Of a stretch of DNA of 64,000 bases, positions 10,855 to 22,039 are shown in pieces; position 1 is the stretch's first letter; every line of letters begins with the position of its first letter. The position numbers and the translations under genes are program-made. The notes beneath the pieces are model-generated. The model made no database searches, was not told the origin of the DNA, and worked only from the letters and a program-made list of their open reading frames with translations. This DNA comes from Chinchilla lanigera (lineage: Eukaryota; Chordata; Mammalia; Rodentia; Chinchillidae): assembly GCF_000276665.1 (NCBI RefSeq), contig NW_004955425.1, positions 26,015,841 to 26,079,840 on the forward strand. The letters run 5' to 3'.

Positions 10855-13418
10855 CTTCCCCCATCACCGGGTGAGAGACAATACGAGATTTCTGCTTTGG
10901 AGAAGCCAAGTGTAATGAAGTGAGAAGAGGCACCGGCATCGAGCAACACCCACCGCACCTTGGCGGTGCCCCTCGTGGACATGAAGGAAGGGGTGAGGGA
11001 GGGGGTGGGGCTTTCCGTGTGAGTAGCACATGGTTTAAATATGAATGGGTGAACCTGTGATCTAGTCCTTGTCTTGTAATTGTGGATTAATGTCAGCGTT
11101 AATCAGCCCCTCAAAGGGAAAGAAAAGCTGGACCTTTTCTCTTGCTGTACCACATTCAGCATTTGATTTCCATGGGCTCCACCATTTATGTGTAAAATTT
11201 GAAATGGTTGTCAGCTCTCTCTGAGGAGCGAGCCTGAAGCCTTCTTCACACCAGCTGCTGTTGGAGGTTCAAAGCCCAAAGCCCCAGTGTGGGCCGGGAG
11301 GGATGCTGGCTGGGCTGGCTGAAGAATGAGGAGCGCCCGACTCTCCCTAATCCTGAAGGGGTGGGCTGTGCTTCCCAGGACCGTCCGAACAATGGGGACA
11401 TTATTGTAGTTAACCGTTGAGTAGTAGATGTGCTTTTCTATTTATAAGTGACTTTAAACTTTCCCTTGGCTGTTAAGAAATTTGTTATAGATTTAGCTAT
11501 TTATTGTTCGATGCCTGCATGCTGAAACAATTCTTACGGTTGTCTTCACGTGTATGGACGTGTGTGAACAGTTGTATGTTTTGCACATTCTGTAGCTGTT
11601 GATGTGCTTTGCTGCACAAAATGAAAACTTTTGAATTATAAGTTGGAGCATAACTGGAGGGTGGGGGGGTTGGGGGGGTTTGTTCAAATGTCAAGACAGG
11701 GAAAGAGTACAAGACAGAAAATGAAAATTACATCCCAGAGGTACTGAAACCATGGGGGGTCACTTTTCTTAGATGCCCACCTTTTAATGGGGTTTCATGG
11801 GGCATGGTCATGCAGATGGCTGGGAGGATGAAAGTAGAATTCTTCTTTCTGCTCTTTTCCTTTCCGTCTGCTACCTAACTTCAGTCTCAGCTGCTGAAAT
11901 TTGGAAAGGACCAAATCGCTTTACGTTTTTTTGTTTTCTTTCTTTGTAGAATATCCTGAAATCCTGGAAAATCCTATGGACTAGTTCTGTATATAGGGCA
12001 GAGATAAAGATGTTGTCCAAAGTTTATTTATTTAACTATTTATTACCCTATGAGAAAGCTTTGCCATAGCCACACTTGATGGGAAAAATGAAAATGTCAC
12101 AGGCCCAAATTAATTTACTGACCACATTCGCTTGACTCCTTGCAGTCTGATTGAGCAAGCGCTACAAGTTCTTTAGGGAAACACTCAGAGTGGTACAAGA
12201 CACACTTGTTGTTCTTCTTTAGGTAAAAGTTGGGAGAACTCTTTGGTATACAGAAGTGACACGATGGGTCACAAAACACCAAAGAAATGTAAGCAGTGGC
12301 CCAGTGGAGAGGTTTTCTGGTCCAGCTGGGAGCCAGTTGTGAATACATTCTTTGCTCTGTGGAGTGCTTATTTACTGACCCTGTGCCGTGGTAGGTATTA
12401 GTGCTAGACTCGTAGGTGCTTCCTTCTGCAGAGTTGTCTGGGGAAAACCAGAGTTTGCAATTTGATCTGCTTTTGTCCATGTTTCTCATATTGCTGTATC
12501 TTAGAAAATAGGGTCAAGACTGATAACCTTTGATGTTGTGAGTGTTTGCATCGTCTGATGACAGATAAACCCTTAACGTTTTCCTCCACATTAATACTTT
12601 CAGTGTGCATGTCTGTCCATGCCGTGGCCAAGTAGACTGTAGTTGGACCAAATTACATAAATGAGCCGTCGGAATAAAAGAATCCCAGTGCTCTCCAGCA
12701 GCGAGTCCTTGGATGTGTTCTAAGCAATGCAAATGTCTAATTGTCTCCTGGCAGCATAGTCAGGGTCATTATATTGTCGCAGTTACAGCTAGTTTATGAT
12801 GCAAATCTGTCGAGAGATGTATGTGTCACTGTGTGGCTCTGAAAGCAGGAAGAATTTTCTGCAGCTGTTTCAAAGTTGTGGCCCGTCCTTGAATCCTCTA
12901 TTAATTACTATGTGTGAGCCAGCGGGAGCCACCGAAAGGGTGGGCCCCCAGCCTGCGAGGAACTTTCTGGGCTCCTGGTCTTTGAATTGATGCAGGCATT
13001 TGGGATTGCTACTTGACCATTCGCACCCTGTGAAATGCCCTGCACTTTGAAGCAAATACAATTCACAGCACAGTACACACAAAAAAACTTTGGCATAAGA
13101 CAGAGAAGGTTCTTCTTATTTTGTGGGCTGGTTGCTGTAGAAACGGATAACAAAGGGCAGCCTTCCACTTCTGGTATAATTGTGTAGCTCCCTTTCTCTG
13201 GGCTTGACACCTGTCTGAATAAGAGTGATTAGAGCCGTGTACTATCCCCCTCTTGGCTATTGAATATGTGACTCACGTACTGAACTCTATAAGTTAGTAA
13301 AATGTTCGTGTTCCTATGTACTTGTTTGCTACTACTACATTTTTGAGGTTTTGTAAAACTGTTATTTTTTTTTTCACAATGTGAAACTGAAGGTCAATAA
13401 ATTATTAGAGATTTTCTC
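10855..13418 (+). other. ENC1: ENC1 terminal exon, long 3'UTR (inferred)
   Basis: Starts after the CAG acceptor at 10852-10854 and runs about 2.56 kb to a cleavage site inferred 15-20 nt after AATAAA at 13396. It is unique sequence without recognisable repeats. It holds two four-tract G runs (10990-11010 and 11659-11678), AUUUA pentamers at 11491, 11499, 12026, 12030 and 12038, and a Pumilio-type TGTATATA at 11988. A 7-bp stem (GGCACCG at 10929 with CGGTGCC at 10964) is also visible. Such elements suggest control of stability and translation, but function is inferred. Exon lengths sum to about 4.75 kb. Confidence 0.7.
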
Positions 13419-13445
13419 TTCATTGTGTGTGGAGGTCTTGTCTTG
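13396..13445 (+). terminator. ENC1: ENC1 polyadenylation signal and downstream GT-rich element
   Basis: AATAAA at 13396-13401 is followed by GTGTGTGGAGGTCTTGTCTTG at 13424-13444 (two pieces of one GT-rich element), the usual layout of a mammalian 3' end. A second AATAAA at 13582-13587 could serve as a distal site. Confidence 0.7.
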
Positions 13446-13581
13446 ATTGGAATGCAGTGTAACTTTAGGCATTGAAAACTTGAGCTTTTCTCATTTAATC
13501 CAAAAGGGTCATTTCAAATATTTTTCCGAATGTATTTTATTTCTCTGTTTTGTCAAGTATTTATTAAAGTCTTGCACATTA

Positions 13582-13587
13582 AATAAA
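13582..13587 (+). terminator. ENC1: Possible distal ENC1 polyadenylation signal
   Basis: Exact AATAAA about 185 nt beyond the main signal, with a moderately T-rich follow-on. Its use is uncertain. Confidence 0.3.
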
Positions 13588-13589
13588 AC

Positions 13590-14980
13590 GTTTGGCCCGT
13601 GAGATACCTCTTTCAGCAGAGCAGCATACCTTGTTTATGTATCACTTATTCATTGGAATACAAAGTCACTGTGTAGTATTAAGATAGCAGACTGTATACT
13701 AGGAGGAATTTAGTTTTTGTGTTCCTCAGGTGGGCTATAATTTGATAGCTGCTGGAGATGGGGCTGGAGTTTGGTCCTGTTCATGTACTAACACCCCCCC
13801 TTAGCAGTCATTCAAGGGAAGTAAAACTACCTGCAGTTCATTTCTTGGTAATGACCACGGGAAACAAGTGTGACCCTTCCAACTCAGCTGCTTCCAAGAT
13901 ACCGGCTGCCCCCGGCTGGCTCTGTGTGACCAGGTGGAAGCACCTGTCCCACCCTCGTGGTGGCTCCTATCACACTGAGGACTTTATCACACCTTTACCA
14001 CTTAGGCCAGACCCCTTGCTTTAGTGTGCAGAGCTATGTCGGGCATAATCTTTCATGGCTGGGAAATAAATACTACCTAATTGGAACTCTGGGAGCACTT
14101 ACAAGTATCAGAATGCAATTACAGCTTTTGGACTTTGACCAAGATGCCAGGGCAGATGCCTTAGGTTCGACAGAAGGTTTCACGCTGGGCGAGGCTGGTA
14201 TAGGACCAAGCCTTTGGAAAGGCACAGTGTGTACAGCCCATGGGAACTGTGTGTGTGACACTGCGTGTATGACACCAAATTGCGAAGGAAGGCAAGTTAG
14301 TCAGGAGTCTATGGGTGGGACTTGGCTTCTCTGAAAGCCTTGATGTTAATCCTTAGAAGGGTGGAGGAAAATTCCTGGAGAGATGACTGCAAACCTTTCA
14401 TTCTTGGCATTTTTTTGTCATTTCAGCTGGGACATTAAGGAGATACTTCAAGTTCTTAATTGTCCCTTCATTCAAGCATTCATGTCAGCCAAGACACATT
14501 TTGGGTGGCTTTTGGCCAAGTGTCGTAGCAGCCTGGCAGCAGCGATGGAACCGTTGGAAGTTGGCAGTCCAGGGCTGGGACTGCACCGCCATAGGGCTGT
14601 CAGGGGCCTGGGGCTCTTCGTGCTTTCCATCCGGGCTTGAGCCGTTAGTCATGCTCACAAGATAGCGCTTGTATCTCAGCGTCACATCTACTTTCCAGGC
14701 AGCAAAAGGAGACGAGAAAGATGTATGCTGGAGGGGACTCTACATTTTTCTTGGAGTAGTAATAGTTCACCCAATGGGTTCACTTGGGGGACTTCACATT
14801 TCCCTCTTGTTGGCCAGAACTAGGTCTTGGGAACTTCCCGAGATGAAAGGGAAGCTGCAGAGGGAGTGCTTTCACTGTGCATAGTCGTGATTTTATTAGT
14901 AAGGAACAAAGGAAGGACAGACATTGGATGGGCAGTTACACAGACCCTGGCATGGATGGGGCTACCTACTGCTGCGGCTA
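13590..14980. other. Repeat-poor intergenic DNA downstream of ENC1
   Basis: No repeat or gene recognised. Short open frames (for example 13758-14024 and 13957-14334) have no recognisable domains and are taken as chance. Confidence 0.6.
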
Positions 14981-14984
14981 ATCG

Positions 14985-15330
14985 GAGCCACTGTAAGCGG
15001 CCTGGCTTTCTGAGTGCCTCCCCTGAGCAGGGGATTGCTAAGGATTCGATGTGAATCTCACTGAATCCTCACCACAAATGTAGGTAAGTGCAGCATTTCT
15101 CAGCAGGACTAATACTGTCACATAGCAAGAATTAATAACACACTAAGCTTGAGACAAAGCACCAAGGTCCTCCCTGACACAGAGCAGGTCCAAAGTAATT
15201 TTCACCTGTCAGTGGGAAAAATACGTAAGTGCCGGGACTCTGAAAGGTTTGCCTCCCCGTGGTGGCCTGATCACCCTCGCAGCAACCCTGCCACAGCAGG
15301 CTTAGTATTACCTGCGTCTTCAGAGGAACC
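14985..15330 (+). repeat. Two MIR-like fragments
   Basis: CTGAATCCTCACCACAAATGTAGG near 15060 and CCCTCGCAGCAACCCTG near 15273 with GTCTTCAGAGGAACC near 15317 match the MIR core in the + direction. Both are diverged and partial. Confidence 0.5.
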
Positions 15331-15332
15331 GG

Positions 15333-15333
<1 letters not shown>

Positions 15334-15396
<63 letters not shown>
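15334..15396 (+). repeat. Compound microsatellite (GT)n(GA)n
   Basis: About 17 GT units are followed directly by about 15 GA units. It produces a false RERERE-type open frame. Confidence 0.98.
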
Positions 15397-15399
<3 letters not shown>

Positions 15400-15786
15400 C
15401 CTAAGGGTGTGCTGGAGCTGGGTGTCTGGGCAGGCTGTCTGGGCCATGCTCCAGGGAGCAGAGCCGACTAGGAGGCAGGGCTGCCTGGGTCCTCAGGGTC
15501 TGAGGACATGGCTTGGTGAGATGACCCAGGAGTCTGGCAGCTGGGGTGCCTGCCCAGACATGAGGACTCTATGCAGACTCAAACTGCTCTTCGATAACTG
15601 GTTTCCAAAGAGAAGGTTGTAGAGAATTTAAATGGAGGCTCTGGATGGTGGTCATACTTGATAATTTACTGAACTGTACACTGACACTTTTTTCTTAGTA
15701 TCTCTAGTACTGTGTAATTTACCTACAAAGTCACCATACAGACATCAATCTCATAAGGTCCCAGAAAGACACCCCCTTTTTAAAAT

Positions 15787-15864
15787 TGCGGTTCTGGGCA
15801 TCAAACCCAGGGCCTTATGCATGCAAGGCAAGAGCTCTACCAATGAGCCACATCCTCAGCCCAA
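15787..15864 (-). repeat. ID-type SINE, minus strand
   Basis: Reads as reverse-complement tRNA-Ala-derived ID: CATCAAACCCAGGGCC, GCAAGAGCTCTACCAATGAGCC, CCTCAGCCC. Old copy. Confidence 0.75.
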
Positions 15865-15894
15865 GAAGCCTGTTTTAAAGTGATTGGTTTTATT

Positions 15895-16885
15895 TATTTT
15901 TTATTAGTACAGATTTGCAGTAATAACGATTACATTCCTCCTGGGGAGTTGGTACATATGCAGAACACATCTTAATTCTTTTTCCCCCCTTCCCTCGTTT
16001 CCATCTCTTGGTCCCATAAAGTGATTGTTTTTTTTAAAATTTTTATTTTTATTGGTACGTGTTTTCAGTATACCGTGATTCCGTTCCTCATAGAAAGTCA
16101 GTACGCATACCTAACACATCTTAATTCTGTTCCCATCCCCTTGCCCTTGCCTCACCCCACCCACCATCTCTTGGTCCCCTTCCCTCCTGTGAAAGAGCTA
16201 TCTCCCAACTTTTGTTTTGCTCTTTTTATATTTTGGGTGTTTTCATATAAGAGAAACCAGGTGGCATTTAAGCTTGTGTGTCTGATTTGTTTCATTTAAC
16301 ACTACGGTCTCCAGGGAAATCCATGTTCCCACAAATGACTCTTTTATCCTTTATGATGGAGTAGTAGAGAGTACTATACTCCATTGCATATAAATACCAC
16401 ACTTTCTCTATCCATTCATCTGTCGATGGGCAGATAGGCAGCTTCCAACATTTAGGTATTAGGAGCTGTGCTGTTGTAAACATGGGTGTGTAGAAAATTT
16501 AAATGGAGGCCCTGGGAGGTAGTTACACTTGATAACTGTAATATGATGTCCTTATTTTTTTCATGGAGATACCTAGAAATGGAATAGCTGGGTGAAATGG
16601 AATTTCTTATTTTAGTTTTTGGGGAACTCTCCACACGGACTTCCCTAGTGATTATACTAGATTACATCTTCACCCCCAATGTAGAAGGCTTCCTTTTCCC
16701 CACAGCTTTGCCAGAATCCGTTCCCAGTTGATTTTGTTGACGGTCATTCTTTCTGGAGTGAGATAGACTCCCAGGGTTGTTTTAATTTGCGTTTTTCAGA
16801 TAGCCAGAAATGTTGAACATTTTTCATAAATTTATTGGCCACTGTCCTTCTGAGAAGTTTGTTCATTTTCAGTTGCCCATTTATT
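15895..16885 (-). mobile_element. L1 LINE 3' end (ORF2 tail and 3'UTR), minus strand, degenerate
   Basis: Reverse complement of the L1 end: a GAGTAGTAGAGAGTACTATA region near 16360, CTATCCATTCATCTGTCGATGGGCAG at 16409-16434 (written here as part of the known L1 end), and the diverged zone to 16850 matching the last part of ORF2. The 3'UTR-like part occurs twice in tandem (about 15895-16017 and 16035-16178). A 45-bp stretch at 16491-16535 does not belong to L1 and copies 15620-15664. No intact frame. Confidence 0.75.
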
Positions 16886-16948
16886 GATTAGATCTTTTAT
16901 TTGGGAGTACAATGACTCTTTTTATACTTTCTATTTGTAAAATATTTA

Positions 16949-17622
16949 TTGACTGGATGATTGACTATACATAGGGATCTTGGCCTGATCATATATAAGA
17001 AAAGAACTCTGACTCACAATCTGCAGTAACCAGCCTGGGAAACCAGCCTATTATCTAAATATCAGCTGTCTATAAGTCAGATTTATAGGAAGTCAGACCA
17101 CTATCTCCAGAAGGCCAAATAATAACCCTGATAAAAATTAGCCTCGAGGTAGGAGGATCCCAAGTCTGAGCCTCCCCTAGGATGCTAACTCTGAGACTTA
17201 AAAGGCCCTGTTCCCCCCGCAAAAGCTAGGGATGTAGCTCAGTCCAAAGATCCTGTGTTCAACCCCCAGTGTTAAAAAACAAAAAACAAACAGCCAGGAT
17301 TTGACTAATAACTGATAGCTTCCTTAATCTTTGTCCTGGCTTCCAACTTAGGACCAACCAGAGAAAACGAAATACGTTCTCCTGCGAAGTCACAGGGCGG
17401 CCTGCTTCTTGTGGTGCACCTGCAGCACCTGCCGCTGGTCTCCCGTCTACTCAAAGCCTCCCCTTTGGCCCACAGTAGAACTTTTCCTCTTCGGTCTTCT
17501 TTTGAGTCTCTGCCAACCGCCAAGCCGTGGTAGCTAACTAACTCCCTTGCTGTATAGCAAGCTCTGAATAAATAGCCTTTGCTTGTTCTCATTCGGTTCA
17601 TCTCTGTTTCTTCCCACAGACA
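16949..17622 (+). mobile_element. Probable ERV1-like solo LTR with ID insertion
   Basis: The 3' part has the layout of a retroviral LTR R/U5: CTCTGAATAAATAGCC with AATAAA at 17567-17572, TTGTTCTCATTCGGTTCATC, and an end TTCCCACAGACA. An ID-like segment (17226-17295) interrupts it. No retroviral coding sequence adjoins. Family and left edge are uncertain. Confidence 0.5.
17226..17295 (+). repeat. ID-like SINE fragment
   Basis: CTAGGGATGTAGCTCAG carries the tRNA-type A box, and TTCAACCCCCAGTG resembles the B box. An A-rich tail follows. It sits inside the LTR-like element. Confidence 0.65.
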
Positions 17623-17639
17623 AATGTTTGTCCAATAAA

Positions 17640-18255
17640 ATAATTAACTATTTTAATAAAAAGGGTCACAGAAATGAAGTGGGGATCAAGCTGTGTGCTC
17701 TGGGCAAGCGAGGGGTTTGGAAGCCTGCTGTTGTCATCCTGAGAGTGCGTGAATAAAATGCACACAATTCATACATCATGGAAAAAAATGGATTTTATGT
17801 TAATGGGGTTGAGATGAGGGCATCTGGCTTGGCAAAAGCAGAACAGTTTCTTTGTGTGGGAATATTTTGAATAAAGCCTGGACACTTACATAAGTTTTAC
17901 AGCCATATTCATGATACATATGAATGTATCAATAAATGCAAAAACTTCGCAGTTAATTCCTGGTCTTGCCTGTTGCAAATCTTAAGTGCTTCGCCTGTCT
18001 GACACATACTCAGACTAAGCCATCTGTCCTGCATTTGAATTTAATCATCGACAATGAATTTTAAAGCTCTGTTATTTGTCAGACATTGGACAATTAGGTG
18101 CCAGACCTAACATTCAGAGGGGAAAAAGTGTACATTGAGGCACGACTATGAATTAAAAGAAATTTGACTAAGTAAATTATAAATCTACTATGATCTTGTC
18201 CAGCTCTGCCTACAGCCCGGCTTGCTTTGTGAGTCTGGGGAAAACCAAAGGAGAC
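17640..18255. other. AT-rich intergenic DNA, no gene seen
   Basis: Unique-looking sequence without recognised repeats or coding signal. Confidence 0.55.
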
Positions 18256-18263
18256 AAAGTTTC

Positions 18264-18277
18264 TGTCTCTCTTTCTC

Positions 18278-18319
<42 letters not shown>
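18264..18319 (+). repeat. (TC)n microsatellite
   Basis: Nearly pure CT dinucleotide run. Confidence 0.97.
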
Positions 18320-18322
<3 letters not shown>

Positions 18323-18324
18323 TC

Positions 18325-19255
18325 CTTGGCAACCATAATCTTTATCTCTGCAAAGATGGGGGACTGCAGCTTTGAGAAAAGGCAGTTGGAATTTCAGCAA
18401 GTCTCTCACTAATCCTTTTCTTGTGTTATCAGATGGTTTGTTTTGTTAGGAAAAGTTATTTTACACCTCTCTCTTAGATAGTGTTGGGAAGTTTATTGGA
18501 TATCCTAAAAAGGTGGAGAGGATTTTTTTCCCTTGCACAAGATACGCTATTGTAAACACAAAGATGAGATCAGCCTTTGGTAGAGAGGAACTAGGCATCT
18601 GCAAGTATAAACTAAAAGTCTCTTTTCCCCACTGAGGTTCTAACTAATACGTGTGCAAGCTCTAAATCACAAACCCTCTGCCCACTCACCCACCCACATA
18701 CACTCTGGCAGAGGCTTTTCTGTCAGGAGGACCATTCTGAGAGAATAAATCTTGGGATTTTGAAATGATTAATACACAATGAAACACAGGAATGAGGTGG
18801 ATGAGGAAAAGTAGAACCTACCCTTGAGGCAGTGTGTCCGGACGGTGGTGACCCTCTTTGGATCCTTTTTGGTACTTTCTGAGAGTCCATCTATTTAAGA
18901 GATATGTGTTATGGGGAAGGGTGTCAGCCAGTACCCTGGTCTGAAATGGGGATACCTCAGCTACATTTTGAGGGCTATCAGCCACTTACACATTCCTGTG
19001 AATCAGGCCGAGCTGAAGGGGCTGGGGGCTGCGAGTGGGGCTCAGGCACTGAGGCACATCTGAGGGGACACTGAGAATTAACAGGCTTACAGGGGAGGGA
19101 GAAGAATGAGAAAGGCAAAATTTTATCCCAAAAGGATGGCTGGGGAAGTGGAGGGGCAGAATAGGTAGAAGACAGGATTTTTAGTGTTGTGCAACTACCT
19201 GGAAAGATACTGTCATGGTGGGTATGTATCAGACATCTGTCTTTGTTTGTTTGTT
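18325..19255. other. Intergenic DNA, no gene seen
   Basis: Mostly unique sequence with no domain-bearing open frame. Confidence 0.55.
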
Positions 19256-19261
19256 TGGTTT

Positions 19262-19413
19262 TATTTTGTGTTTTTGAGACAGGGTCTCACTATGCAGTTC
19301 AGGCTGGCCTTGAGCTCACTTTGTAGCCCAGGCTGGTCTTGAACTCGCAACGATCCTCATGCCTCAGTCTCCCGAGTGCTGGGATTACAGGTGTGTGCCA
19401 CCATGCCCAGCTC
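19262..19413 (-). repeat. B1-type SINE, minus strand
   Basis: Reverse-complement 7SL-derived SINE: TTTTTGAGACAGGGTCTCAC, GGCTGGCCTTGAGCTCAC, a second GGCTGGTCTTGAACTCGC (internal duplication), and TGCTGGGATTACAGGTGTG. Confidence 0.92.
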
Positions 19414-19484
19414 AGACATTTGTCAAAGCCCATGGGAGGTGCAAGAGAGAAACCTAGTGTTAACTCTGGACCCTGGGCGATAAT

Positions 19485-19665
19485 GATGTGTCAGTGTGGT
19501 TCCCCAACAGATGCACGTGTAAAAAATGTACCACTCGAGGCCAGATGTGGATAAAGGGGAGGTTGTTGTGTCCATATATGGGGGAAGTTGTATTTGAACT
19601 CTGTACCTTCCCTCAATTTTACCGTGAACCTAAAATTACTCTTTAAAAAGTCTGTGAAGCATAAA
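19485..19665 (+). repeat. Ancient L1 3'-end-like fragment, copy A
   Basis: GTACCACTC near 19529, then CTCTGTACCTTCCCTCAATTT and GTGAACCTAAAATTACTCT. This matches, in order, the fragment at 51285-51540. The family name is from memory and unsure. Confidence 0.5.
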
Positions 19666-20254
19666 ATAAAAAAGGACCAAAACCAAACAAAAACCCCACA
19701 AAAGCACTGGAAACAAAAAGAATCTTATAAGGATATCAGATAAATTGTTCAATCTATTAAAGAATAGAGTATCTGGAATGTAGACAGTGTAAGTGCTCCT
19801 AATTAAACATTCAGTTTAAATGCTACCTTGTGTGGACTTCACATACTTGAAAGAGAAATCCTCCCTCCCTGTGCTTCTGAGAACTACACTGTCTTCCTTC
19901 TAAATCCGTGGGACCTCTGGAGGGCTGTGTGTTTTTGTATGCTGATGAGCTGGCTGGTGCACTGGCTGCCCTTACGTAGCTTGTGGGGAGGCTGATCACT
20001 GGAAGACCAAGAAGAAATTAGAAGGTTGGGATTTTCAGCTCATTCCCCAACTTCTAGCTGGTGTCTGCCGGGAAATCTGCTTAATTGTTGGGTTTAGGGA
20101 AAACCTCCCACACACATCTGGGGTCACGAGTGTTGAGTGACGGAGTCAGAGTAGGATCTCTTTCACCACCCCCACCATTTTCTAATGCTCTTGTGCCTGC
20201 ATTCCTTGTCCCAGGTCCCAGAATCAGGCCAACACCAGCAGAGGCTCAAGAAAT

Positions 20255-20412
20255 GCAGTTGTGGGCAAAGGCCTGTAATCCCAGCACTCGGGAGGCTGAG
20301 GCAGGAGAATTGCTGTGAATTTGAGACCAGCCTGGGCTACAAAGTGAGTTCAAGGCCAACCCAAACTGCATAGTGAAACCCTGCCTCAAAAAGAAAAAAA
20401 AAATAAATAAAG
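20255..20412 (+). repeat. B1-type SINE, plus strand
   Basis: GCCTGTAATCCCAGCACTCG, GGGAGGCTGAGGCAGGAGAA, two GACCAGCCTGGGC/AAGGCCAACCC units and a poly-A tail. Confidence 0.92.
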
Positions 20413-20414
20413 AA

Positions 20415-20880
20415 TTGCAGTCATGGGCTTTGGGTATCTTACAGTGTTCACAAACTTGCCTACCATGCACAGAAATGGTTTGATCCTGGCGCCACCCCCC
20501 TGCCCCAACACACTGATTCCAGCCATCAATTAGTTATTACAGCACCCCTGGAAGAATGTGTGCTCCACATTCCAGGGAACAGCTAACAACTCACACTGTC
20601 AGAACCGCCTCCCTTACAAGTTAATGCCCGTATGTATTTTGGCAAACACTTATGCATGAATATCTGCTTCCAGGGCATAAATGATGATTTGGGAACTTTT
20701 ATTTCCGCACTTTTTGTCTCCTTCACAACAGTTGTGTTCAAATTTTAGTTACTGCAATATATTTTTTGTTTTCTTTTCAGGTGTTTCCTGGGGGCAGAAA
20801 GGGAACTTCATAAACAGTGGAATGGATTTGTACAAGTGTTAATATGTAGCTGGAAATTCATTTAGTTGTTAGAGGAAGAA
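20415..20880. other. Repeat-free intergenic block
   Basis: No repeat recognised. It holds CACATTCCAGGG (TEAD-like) near 20568 and homeodomain-like ATTAG/TTAAT cores. A splice-acceptor-like CTTTTCAG ends at 20780. It could be conserved non-coding DNA, but there is no direct evidence. Confidence 0.4.
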
Positions 20881-21965
20881 ATGAGAAACCAGGGAAGGAG
20901 TAATCACCCGGAGAAACGTGGACATGTTCGGAGGGGTAACCGAAACCGCGGGAGAAGAACAACAGCTCTTTCAGAGCTCTACAGAACTGATAAAGATAGC
21001 TGGGGAAAGTGTTTTTCTTACAAGGCAGGCTGTTTTCATCCTTTGGGCCCCGGGGGTAGCGGGAGCTGGTGGGGTGCAGAGCACAGGGAAGGGTGGGATA
21101 CTGGGGGGCCCAGAGATGGCCGTGGGAGGATGGGTTGGGCAGCAACAGGGCCAGTCCCTGCAGCAGCACTTCCCAGCTTCTCCTCCCTCGAGCAACAGGC
21201 CCAAGGCACAGCACCCTGGAGTCCAGGCCCCTGGCTGGCACTGCGTGCTGTCCCTCAACACCGAGTGAGAGGGGCGAGTTGGCATCAGCAGATCTCTCCC
21301 CTTGGGGAAGAAGGGCAGGCTTGACTCCTCCTTGCCTGGCCCTGAGGGCGCTCCTGGGTGCGAGCTCAGAACCAGAGGCCAGGAGCATCTGAAAGTGGGC
21401 AGTGGGAAAGGGCGGCTGGGATTGCGCTTGGAGGCGGCGGCCAGGAGTCAGTCCTCAGGGAAGCAGAAAGCGGAGGAGTCAGAAACGCAGGCGCGAGGCA
21501 GTCCGTCTGGCCTCTGGGCTGAGCCTGCTTGTAGATGCGCTGGTTCACGGTGAGCTGGGAAGGTGTCAGATTCTCTCAGTGGGGCGAAGCGTTGGTCTCT
21601 GCACAATGTGGTACTGGATGGAAGCTGCGGGAAAGATCAGGTCTAGGCGAAGGAGCCAGGCACCTCCCACCCAACACGGGAATCCACTACCAGAAGCGGA
21701 GGAGCGTGAGCATTGGGAAAGGTGTTTGCTACTCCTGGCGCCTGCACAGCTCAGACCTCTGGGGTGATGGGAGGTTTACCCACTTCTCTCCCTGCCCGGG
21801 CCCTCGCTCTCCACCTGCATTTCCCCTTGAGATCGCTCGCTCTTGTCATTCTGCTGCCCGGAGGACACAAGCCGCTGGGAGGGCCACCACCAAAGCCAAG
21901 GGCGCCCTCCCCGCGGTGCCCTCGGGTTTCCTGGATGAGCAGGACCTGCAGGGTATCTAAGGGAA
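20880..21965. other. Unexplained GC-rich, CpG-containing block
   Basis: Base composition shifts from AT-rich flanks to GC-rich DNA with scattered CpG (for example near 20935-20955, 21410-21500 and 21830-21945). Overlapping open frames of 60-176 codons occur on both strands, which is what high GC predicts; none shows a domain. A donor-like CACGGTGAGC lies at 21546-21555. It could be a small CpG island, an enhancer or a lncRNA exon. Confidence 0.45.
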
Positions 21966-22039
21966 AGTTTTAGAGGGGAACAGACCACCCCAAGGCCAGC
22001 TTTGAGAATCTCACTTCCAAGGGGGGTCATCACTTTCTC

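Noticed and set aside
15149..15622. 157-codon frame with Cys-Val and Arg-Glu repeats
   Set aside because: The repeats come from the GT/GA microsatellite at 15334-15396.
16949..17622. Possible provirus at the ERV1-like LTR
   Set aside because: No gag, pol or env homology and no second LTR nearby; at most a solo LTR.
18094..18375. Frames rich in Arg-Glu or Ser-Leu repeats
   Set aside because: Translation of the (TC)n microsatellite.
20858..21960. Several 100-176-codon frames on both strands
   Set aside because: Mutually overlapping, no domains, explained by high GC. The region is kept only as an unexplained GC-rich block.
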